Shown here: piece after piece, positions 5,651 through 13,000 of the stretch
How positions within the stretch are numbered: position 1 is the first letter of the stretch
How the letters are laid out: every line of letters starts with the position of its first letter
Source: JAYUHK01 sp043767025
GTDB taxonomy: Bacteria > Bacteroidota > Bacteroidia > Chitinophagales > Saprospiraceae
Assembly (NCBI GenBank): GCA_043767025.1
Contig: JAYUHK010000007.1
Span: 1 to 27,969 of the forward strand
Direction: 5' to 3'
Length of the DNA stretch: 27,969 nucleotides
The notes under the pieces: generated by a model
The model's database searches: none
Seen by the model: the letters and a program-made list of their open reading frames with translations, nothing else
What the model was told of the DNA's origin: nothing
Made by a program: the position numbers and the translations under genes

Positions 5651-8026
5651 ATGACACGAAAACACTATTCATTGCTCGTAGCGATGTTGCTTTGCTTGGG
5701 AGCTAACACGCTTTTCGCCCAAGACTTGACCGACAAAAGCTGGCGCGAACATCGCAGAATCGCCGAAAAACAAGAAGAAGCGGGACAATTTGAAGACGCT
5801 GGCGACCACTACGAAAAAGCCTACCTCCAAAAAAATTCCAAAAAAGAACTTGCCTACAAAGCAGGCGAATGTTTCTATAAAGCACAAAACTTTCCACGCG
5901 CCGCGAAAGCCTACCAGTTCGTAAAAGACGTAAAAGATAAAGACATTGAGCTTCCCGCTCTGAAATACGCGCGCTCCCTAAAGCAAGCTGGGCAGTACGA
6001 AGAAGCGAGCCGCGAGTTCGCCTACGCCCTCAATAACTATTCGGGAGCAGACAAAAGCACGCTGCAGGCGGTAGTAGATATCGACATCAAAGGCTGCGAA
6101 TTGGGTATGAAATACGCCGAAGAAACCAACAAAAAATCCGACGCCAAGATAGAATGGATGAGCGACAACATCAATTCACCCGAAAATGAGTTTGCGCCTG
6201 CGCCCTTCGGCGACGATATTTTGTACTTCGCTTCGACGATGAAAGGCAACGAAGCATCGCTTTTTAGAAGCCAACTCCAAAACGGACGCTGGCAAAAATC
6301 GTCCTCCGCAACGGGATTTCCCAAAATGCCCGACGGTCAGTTAGCCAACGGATGTTTCGCGCCCGACGGTCAGCGTTTTTATTTTACCATTTGTAAAATA
6401 GAAAAACAAAAGCGAGCCGCCGACAGATTTCGCTGCGAAATTTATATGATAAAAAAGAAAGGAAGCTCGTGGAGCGAGCCGCAACGCCTTCGCGACTACA
6501 TCAATCAACCCGTCCATACTTCCACCCAACCCTGCGTAGCACACAAGGACGGCAAAGAAATTCTTTACTTTTCTTCCGATAGAGATGGCGGAAAAGGCGG
6601 ATTGGATATTTGGTACGCCGTGCGGGACATCAACAGCGACGATATTGACTTCACATTGCCCAAAAATGCGGGCAGCATCAACTCCAAAGGTGACGAGGTC
6701 ACGCCGTTTTATGACACACAAGACGGCACATTGTACTTCAGCTCCAACGGACAAATTTCGCTCGGCGGTATGGATATTTTTAAGTGCAAAGGCGCAGAAT
6801 CACAGTGGGGCGCAGTAGAAAATATCGGCTTGCCCTACAATTCTTCCGTAGATGATATTTATTTTGTGTTAAAAAAATCACACACGGGTGGTTTTTTAGC
6901 CTCCAATAGAATCTCTGGAAAGGACAAAATAACTACCAACAATCAGGATATTTTTGAATTTTCGACCACAGCTCCTGCGCCAGACTTGACGGCGCGCGGC
7001 AGTATTTTTGACCAAACCAATAAAAGTCTTATGAAAGACGTAAATGTTAGTTTGTATGAAATAAATACCGACGGACAGAAGCGATTGCTCACCGGAAAGG
7101 TCGTAGAAGCCGTGTATGAATTTGCACTTTTGCCCAATAAAACATACACCGTCGAGGGCGAAAAAACGGGCTACCGCACGGCAGTAATTAATTTTAATAC
7201 CAAAGACGGCGGCAAAGCAGCTACTTACGGCGAAAGTCTATACCTTGAGAAAGGCGACAAAACAGAGCCCGCCAAGACCGTTTCAGACCCCGTCGCTGCC
7301 AACCAATCTGCGCCCAACTCGGAGGAAACGCCGCTTCGTACGATTGATGACACCAAACCAGACGCTGCCGCTGCGCCAGCTACTTCGCCCAACAGCAAGA
7401 CGAATGGAAAAGTAAATAACACCACAAAACCGAGCAAACAAACGCCAACCGCAATGCCGAGCAATACTTCCACCGCAACAGCAAATAACAAAAATATGAA
7501 ACCTGCGCCCGCAGCTACAAAGCCAGCCACAGTGGTAACGCAGCAGCAGAACGACTTGGAAGATTTGCCGACTACCAGAACTACGACTACCTCGCGTCCT
7601 ACTACGACGCAAGCACCCGAGCCAGCTGTGGCGACATCAAGCAGAAAGTCGGAGAGTAAGACCAATAAAGAGTCGAATAAAAATAAAACAGTTGCCGCCG
7701 CACCGACTAAAATAATGTCGGAGCCAGCCGCCGCCGTCCCAACAACGTCCATTACAACAATGGCGGGGGTAGCGGGTAATTCTTTCAAATTACAGGTTGG
7801 AGCGTTCCGCAATTTTGAACCGAACAGAGCGAAAAAATACGAAAAAGCGAAAGAATTTGGAGAACTCAACACAGAGCCTTACGCCGCCGAAAATATGACT
7901 CGCTTGGTAGTAGGTCAGTTTTCGAGCCACGCTGATGCTACGTTGGCACTCCGAAAACTTCGCAAAAAAGGCTTTCGCGACGCTTTCGTAGCTTACTATT
8001 CCGATGGCGTGCGTTTGGAAAAATAA
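5651..8026 (+). CDS. PorE-like envelope protein: TPR, PD40 propeller, CRD, SPOR
   Basis: A 791-residue exported protein. Residues 1-23 form a signal peptide ending LFA/QD (SPase I type, no lipobox Cys). About 30-135 are TPR-like helical repeats (QFEDAGDHYEKAYL, NFPRAAKAYQFV, QYEEASREFAYAL). About 165-440 form a PD40/WD40-like propeller with repeated blades (GDDILYFAS, EILYFSSDRDGGKGGLDIWY, GTLYFSSNGQISLGGMDIF). About 444-534 look like a carboxypeptidase-regulatory (CRD) domain. About 535-705 are a Pro/Thr/Ala/Lys low-complexity linker, and 711-791 a SPOR domain (FKLQVGAF...TRLVVGQFSS...LRKKGFRDAFV). TPR-propeller-CRD is the order of the T9SS protein PorE, which ends instead in OmpA_C; here SPOR, a denuded-glycan binder, takes that place. 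I infer a periplasmic murein-bound scaffold. A T9SS role is suggested by architecture only. The gene stands alone. Confidence 0.88.
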   Translation: MTRKHYSLLVAMLLCLGANTLFAQDLTDKSWREHRRIAEKQEEAGQFEDAGDHYEKAYLQKNSKKELAYKAGECFYKAQNFPRAAKAYQFVKDVKDKDIELPALKYARSLKQAGQYEEASREFAYALNNYSGADKSTLQAVVDIDIKGCELGMKYAEETNKKSDAKIEWMSDNINSPENEFAPAPFGDDILYFASTMKGNEASLFRSQLQNGRWQKSSSATGFPKMPDGQLANGCFAPDGQRFYFTICKIEKQKRAADRFRCEIYMIKKKGSSWSEPQRLRDYINQPVHTSTQPCVAHKDGKEILYFSSDRDGGKGGLDIWYAVRDINSDDIDFTLPKNAGSINSKGDEVTPFYDTQDGTLYFSSNGQISLGGMDIFKCKGAESQWGAVENIGLPYNSSVDDIYFVLKKSHTGGFLASNRISGKDKITTNNQDIFEFSTTAPAPDLTARGSIFDQTNKSLMKDVNVSLYEINTDGQKRLLTGKVVEAVYEFALLPNKTYTVEGEKTGYRTAVINFNTKDGGKAATYGESLYLEKGDKTEPAKTVSDPVAANQSAPNSEETPLRTIDDTKPDAAAAPATSPNSKTNGKVNNTTKPSKQTPTAMPSNTSTATANNKNMKPAPAATKPATVVTQQQNDLEDLPTTRTTTTSRPTTTQAPEPAVATSSRKSESKTNKESNKNKTVAAAPTKIMSEPAAAVPTTSITTMAGVAGNSFKLQVGAFRNFEPNRAKKYEKAKEFGELNTEPYAAENMTRLVVGQFSSHADATLALRKLRKKGFRDAFVAYYSDGVRLEK

Positions 8027-8041
8027 AAAATAAATAAGTAG

Positions 8042-8134
8042 TTTTAAGTTTTAAGTTTTTAGTCATCATAAACTATTGAAAATCAATGAATTATGTCGAA
8101 TACTAAATGTCATCTATTTAAGTGCATGAACTTA
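8042..8134 (+). repeat. Interspersed repeat, copy B (72-bp core plus 3 heptads)
   Basis: Three 7-bp units (TTTTAAG, TTTTAAG, TTTTTAG; 8042-8062) abut a 72-bp core at 8063-8134. The core differs from copy C (18511-18582) at 5 of 72 positions and from copy A at 7. At core positions 13 and 25, which pair in the hairpin, this copy has A and T where copy C has G and C. The core ends with TAAGTGCATGAACTTA, an inverted repeat. Confidence 0.87.
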
Positions 8135-8169
8135 CCAGTAAGTAAGTTTTTAGTGCTTAATTTTTAGTT

Positions 8170-8208
8170 GCACAATTAATTGGTTGTCAATTAGTTACAA
8201 TATTGTGC
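8170..8208. repeat. Imperfect hairpin
   Basis: GCACAATTAATTG (8170-8182) pairs with CAATATTGTGC (8198-8208), giving about 11 bp with a 2-nt bulge around a 15-nt loop. There is no T-run behind it, so it is not a standard terminator. It lies just after repeat copy B and may belong to the same element. Confidence 0.5.
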
Positions 8209-8241
8209 TATCACGATTAAATTCTTTGCAAATACTTATTT

Positions 8242-8320
8242 GGGGCAAAGGCAACGCATACAAAGAATGAGGAGAAAATAAGGTACTCCAATTTTTCCTC
8301 ATTCCTAAAATGCTTTGCCT
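8242..8320. repeat. Long inverted repeat upstream of guaB
   Basis: GAATGAGGA (8265-8273) and TCCTCATTC (8296-8304) are perfect arms. Outside them GGCAAAG (about 8243-8250) and CTTTGCC (about 8313-8319) pair again across an unpaired stretch. The right arm continues into T-rich sequence. The inner part matches the tail modules near repeat copies A and C. It could be a terminator for the upstream gene or part of the repeat element. Confidence 0.5.
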
Positions 8321-8381
8321 TTATTTTTTTACCCAAAACTTATTTTTGCTGCGGTATATGTCAAAAATAAAATTTATTCCA

Positions 8382-8389
8382 TACCTTTG
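8382..8389 (+). promoter_or_regulatory. -7 box touching the guaB start
   Basis: TACCTTTG is a full match to TAnnTTTG and ends only 3 nt before the ATG at 8393. Transcription would begin at or next to the start codon, so the message should be leaderless. It also rules against the in-frame ATG at 8315 as the start. No TTTG is found at the usual -33 distance. Confidence 0.55.
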
Positions 8390-8392
8390 CGT

Positions 8393-9880
8393 ATGGAAAC
8401 AAACTTTTCTGCCTCCGCTCAAAAAATTCTGACCGAAGCACTCACTTTTGATGACGTGCTGCTGCTACCTAACTATTCTGAAGTCCTGCCTCGAGAGGTA
8501 GATGTCACCACCCAACTCACTCGGGAGTTGCGCATCAATGCGCCCATTATTTCGGCTGCAATGGACACCGTGACCGAAAAAGAACTTGCCATCGCTATTG
8601 CGCGTCAAGGAGGCTGCGGCATTATTCACAAAAATATGTCTATCGGTAAGCAAGCAGATCACGTCCGAAGCGTCAAACGCTCCGAAAGCGGTATGATTAT
8701 TGACCCCGTCACGCTGCACGCATCGGCGACCGTCGGCGACGCACTTGAGCTGATGCGTTTTCACAGCATCGGCGGTATTCCGATTATCGACCAACAACAA
8801 AAATTAATTGGTATTCTCACCAATCGAGATTTGCGCTTCGAGCGCGTTTCGGAGCGTCCTATCCACGAGGTAATGACCAAAGATAAGCTGATAACTACGT
8901 CCATTGGAACTGATTTTAGCTTGGCGCGCGATATTCTACAACAACATAAAATAGAAAAACTACCCGTAGTAGATACCGACTTCCGGCTCGTCGGGCTGAT
9001 TACCTACAAGGATTTGATGAAGGTAAAAAGCCACCCCAACGCCTGTAAGGATTCTTTGGGTCGCCTGATGGTTGGGGCGGCAGTTGGTGTGACGGCGGAT
9101 ATGCTCGAGCGAGTAGACGCACTTGTCCATGTCGGGGTAGATGTGATTTGTATTGACACTGCTCACGGACATTCGCGCGGCGTATTGAATGCAGTAAAAA
9201 ATTGTAAACAACAATACCCTCATCTTCAAATTATTGCTGGAAACGTTGCTACTGGTGCGGGTGCGAAAGCCCTTGCAGACGCTGGCGCGGACGGCGTGAA
9301 AATAGGTGTAGGACCCGGAAGCATCTGCACCACTCGGGTAGTAGCGGGCGTGGGTGTGCCACAATTCACAGCTATCCTCGAAGCGGCGTACGCGCTGCGT
9401 GGCACAGGCGTACCGATTGTAGCTGACGGCGGCGTGCGTTATACGGGCGACATTGTGAAGGCATTGGCGGCTGGCGCAAGCACGATTATGGCGGGTTCGC
9501 TTTTTGCGGGCGTAGAAGAAGCACCCGGCGAAACGATTATTTTTGACGGACGAAAATTCAAAGTGTATCGCGGTATGGGTTCGTTGGGGGCGATGCAAGT
9601 AGGCTCGAAAGACCGATACTTTCAGGACGTAGAAGACGACCTAAAAAAATTAGTTCCCGAAGGAATCGAGGGACGAGTGCCATTCAAGGGTTCGCTGGCA
9701 GAGGTGATGGTGCAATACATCGGCGGCTTGCGGGCGGGCATGGGCTATTGCGGAGCGGCAAATATCGCCGCGCTACAAGAAGAGGCTCGGTTCGTAAAAA
9801 TCACATCGGCTGGCGTACAAGAAAGTCACCCCCACAACATCAGCATCACAAAAGAAGCACCGAATTACAGCAGAAGATAG
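8393..9880 (+). CDS. guaB: IMP dehydrogenase
   Basis: A 495-residue enzyme oxidising IMP to XMP with NAD+, the committed step to guanine nucleotides. The barrel opens with LTFDDVLLLPNYS (17-29), and two CBS domains are inserted at about 101-150 and 158-210 (IPIIDQQQKLIGILTNRD; LPVVDTDFRLVGLITYKD). The catalytic loop is GVGPGSICTTR (305-315) with Cys312. IVADGGVRYTGDI (342-354) binds the IMP phosphate, YRGMGSLGAM (392-401) precedes the mobile flap, and EGRVPFKG (426-433) carries the flap arginine. The start is the ATG at 8393; an upstream in-frame ATG (8315) would add 26 non-conserved residues and lies before the promoter. A bidirectional terminator follows at 9966-10007. Confidence 0.97.
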   Translation: METNFSASAQKILTEALTFDDVLLLPNYSEVLPREVDVTTQLTRELRINAPIISAAMDTVTEKELAIAIARQGGCGIIHKNMSIGKQADHVRSVKRSESGMIIDPVTLHASATVGDALELMRFHSIGGIPIIDQQQKLIGILTNRDLRFERVSERPIHEVMTKDKLITTSIGTDFSLARDILQQHKIEKLPVVDTDFRLVGLITYKDLMKVKSHPNACKDSLGRLMVGAAVGVTADMLERVDALVHVGVDVICIDTAHGHSRGVLNAVKNCKQQYPHLQIIAGNVATGAGAKALADAGADGVKIGVGPGSICTTRVVAGVGVPQFTAILEAAYALRGTGVPIVADGGVRYTGDIVKALAAGASTIMAGSLFAGVEEAPGETIIFDGRKFKVYRGMGSLGAMQVGSKDRYFQDVEDDLKKLVPEGIEGRVPFKGSLAEVMVQYIGGLRAGMGYCGAANIAALQEEARFVKITSAGVQESHPHNISITKEAPNYSRR

Positions 9881-9923
9881 CGTTTTTTGAGGAGGTAATG
9901 ATGGCAGCGCAATATATGACCCG

Positions 9924-9956
9924 AAATTACCGACACCTCAAAGGTTTCGGTAATTT
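9924..9956. repeat. Stable hairpin in the guaB 3' region
   Basis: AAATTACCGA (9924-9933) and TCGGTAATTT (9947-9956) are perfect arms. Inside them ACCT (9935-9938) and AGGT (9942-9945) pair around CAA, separated by a single mismatch, giving 14 bp in all. There is no T-run directly behind. It lies just before the main terminator and overlaps a 20-codon reading frame at 9898-9960. Confidence 0.7.
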
Positions 9957-9965
9957 ATAATCAAC

Positions 9966-10007
9966 AAAAAAAAGCCCAACAAGTACGCTACTTGTTGGGC
10001 TTTTTTT
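9966..10007. terminator. Bidirectional terminator between guaB and sprA
   Basis: A perfect 12-bp stem, GCCCAACAAGTA (9974-9985) with TACTTGTTGGGC (9989-10000), has a CGC loop, an A-run before it and seven T's after it. guaB and sprA converge here (sprA ends at 10024), so one structure serves both strands. Confidence 0.93.
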
Positions 10008-10023
10008 ACTGCCGTATTATTTT

Positions 10024-13000
10024 TTAGTTCAATGTAAATCGCAACTGCAAGCCGCCTCGAACACTGGTAATCGGAAAGGCTGCCGATGTTTTTGGCACCG
10101 TTTTGTTGTAATCTATGAATAAACGCAGCGACAGCTGCTTGTTGATGGCATATTCTGCTGACGGCGAGATACGGACTACCAACGCACCACGCGTCGGCTC
10201 GGTGGTGTTTCTATCCAACAGGTGATTGGAAGTAATGTCATCGCGGTACGAAATATCGCATTTGATATTGAGGTCATTGGCGACATTGCCGCCTCCGGCT
10301 GGCGGTGGCGGAAGGTTGTTTGCGCCCGGCACAGCAGGTTTGTTTTTATCTTTCTTTTTCTTTTTGTCGGTGGTGTCGCCTCCAAAATTAAGAAACGGAA
10401 GTCGCACATCTTTGAGGCGATAGCCGAAGCCAACGACGTATTCGGTCGTTTTGGTTTCTACCAACTGATAATCTGCGCCAAAACTCATCGCCAAGTTGCG
10501 TGATTTTTTGAAATCCACTCTCAAATTGAGGTCATTTTTTAGTCGCATATCTATTCCCAACAAAGGCGAAAACTGCTCTGTAATATTGACGGCTGGTACG
10601 CTGATTCGCGAATAATAGTTGCCCGTCGTGCTGCTCAATTTTGTAGGGTTGGTAGCGTCGTAGTCCAAATCGGTCGTGAACGAATTGACGGTCATCGTGG
10701 ATTTGTAGCCGTGCGTGATACTCATATTTGCGACCCAATCCTTGAACCAAGGCAGCTTGGAAAGACCGTTGTAGGTGAGCTTCCAGTTGGGCAACGGAAT
10801 GGTTTTGAAAATATTGGTATTGATAGTACTCGGGCTTTGACCGCTGTAAGTTGCCAAAAAAGAAAGCGCGACGACCTGCTGCTGCGAGCGTCCGTAGCCA
10901 TTTCGGTAGCCCAAATCTCTTGTGTGGGAAGTCGTGTCGCCGCCTGCCAAACGGTCTGAAACGATGACTCGGGAGCTTTCAAATTTTGTGTAAAGGTCGT
11001 TCAGCGCAGTTTTGCTATCTTCAAACATAGTGTTGAGGGCAAAGTAAGAAACCGAAAAAGTTCCCATATCGCGTTTGATAGCGTGCGCAAATTCGCCATT
11101 TTTAAATTTAAAGAACTCTGAATGATTTTCTGTATAGTCGCGTTTTATGTCCAAGTCAATCCTCAAATCGGTAATCGGTTCAAGATTGACTGCGCCCGTA
11201 AAAGACTGTGTGTGAGTCTGTTGTACTTGCTGATTGAGCGACGAGTTGCGGGTAATCCAGCCGTTGACAGCGGCTTGGTCAAGCCATGCCTCGTTGGGTT
11301 GCGCTCCTGCCACAAACCCCCAACCGGGTGCCGTGAAGTTGTCTTGCCCGAAGAGTTTAGATTTTGGCAGATAGCCCGGCACGATGCTGCTGAACCGCTC
11401 ATCGTAAGAAAAACGCGCTTTGCGAATACTCATCAGAGGGCGAATGAGAATGCGCTCCGCCAGCGACGGCTCGTACTCGGCTTCTTGTTTCACTTTTTTC
11501 GGTTTTTTACCGCCGCCTGCCGCCGCAGGCATACTGCCGTCGGAGGGATTGCTGCTGCCGTCGGGATTTATTTTTGGGTCTTTTCCGTTGGCAAATTTAT
11601 CGGCTGCGCCGTCTGCGGGCATCGGATTTTTTTTCATATCCATCGGCGACGTTGGTTTCTCGACAGAGATATTGCCTCTCCGAAGTTTGTCGCTGTTGGG
11701 CATATTGCCGCCCGGCATACTACCGCCTTCCTCGTTGCCTTTGCCGTCCGAAGGTGCTGCGCCTTTGTTTTTATTTTTCTTACTTTTTCCGTCGTCGTCT
11801 GGGAGCGGAGTATTTATTTTTTTCAAATACGACCAGCGATTGTAGAGGCTTTCAAAATTTAGGTCTGCGTTGATTTGTCGGTTTTGAGTGTTTTGGATTA
11901 CATTTCCGAGCGAGTCCACGTTGAGCGAAGCGGCGTTCCAGCCGTAGGTCGCTCCGTATTGCGCCCGCACTTGCACCCAATCCATGAAAGGAATTTGCTT
12001 GAAAGGCAGTGTATAATTGACGCTCAAGTTATGGGTATAATTTTTCGTCCGCCCCAAATCTTTGATATTCGACCAAATACTGTCTTTGGCTTGCTGCGTG
12101 TTTATTCGACCCAACGGCTCGTCAATGACGGACTGGTTGATGGCACTGAACGTAATTTTGAGTGCTTTGGTCAAGTCCCATTGCAGGTTGTAGTTGCGCC
12201 CCCAAGTGAATCTTTTGTTGTAAAAAGTATTCAGATTAGCGTCTTCGCCCGCAAATCGGTAGGTGGTAGTCTGAAATTGTCGCTCTAATAAAGTGTTGAA
12301 CGCGAAGGTATTGGGCAACGGATTGAAGTTAAATTCCGTAATTAATTTCGCAAATTTATCGCGCTTCACGAGCCGTTTGAATGGCGTTACGAAGGTTGCT
12401 GGGCGAGTGTAGCTGTAGTCCAAACCGCCGCGATATTGGTCGCGCACGTCGCTTGCAATGATTGGGTCTTGCTTCGATGTTTGAGTGAAGGCATAAGTGA
12501 CCGAAAAATTTTCGATGTCCCACGGCATTGGTTTTGCAGTCCCGGTGCGTTCTTTTCGGACGTTGGTGAAGTTGATACTCTTGATAGCGGTGATATTTTG
12601 CGCTTGTCTGCGAATAGAATCCCGCCTATTGGCATCGGTTTCGGAGTTGAGTTTGTCGGTCAATTTTACGTCCAAATCATAAGGGTCGTACTCGGGAGTG
12701 CGGATATTGTTGGAGTATTGTACGAACATTGGCAGCCTGATTCCCAACTTGGCGGGCAAAAATTTGTGCAGCTCCAAGTTGGAGGCGATGTCGTATTGGA
12801 GGATTTGTTCGCGGTTTCGCTGTGCGAGTTTCTCGTCAATTTTTCCCCAACCAATCGTGCTGTAGCTGCTCGAAATAGTGACAGACCCGATGTCCGCCAA
12901 CTTCACGTCCGCACGAGCGGTGGCGGCGAATGCGCTGGCTTCGTCCAAACCGTTCACGCGGAGTTCGTTCACCCAAAGCTCGGCGGAGCTTCCACCGTCA

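Larger units (their letters stand above)
8027..8392. other. 366-bp intergenic region rich in repeats and inverted repeats
   Basis: No gene is seen here. In order it holds three heptads and the 72-bp core of repeat copy B (8042-8134), further TTTTTAG-like units (about 8147-8167), an imperfect hairpin (8170-8208), a long inverted repeat (8242-8320), and the guaB -7 box (8382-8389). There is no obvious T-tracted terminator for the upstream SPOR gene, unless the 8170-8208 hairpin or the 8265-8304 palindrome serves. Confidence 0.8.

Noticed and set aside
7225..7872. 215-codon minus-strand open frame, very rich in Ala, Val, Gly and Leu
   Set aside because: It is the complement of the Pro/Thr/Ala/Lys linker and the start of SPOR in the PorE-like gene. 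The apparent membrane-protein composition is the antisense image of a low-complexity linker.
8315..8392. Upstream extension of guaB to an ATG at 8315
   Set aside because: The extra 26 residues are AT-rich intergenic translation without family counterpart, and the -7 box lies downstream of that ATG.
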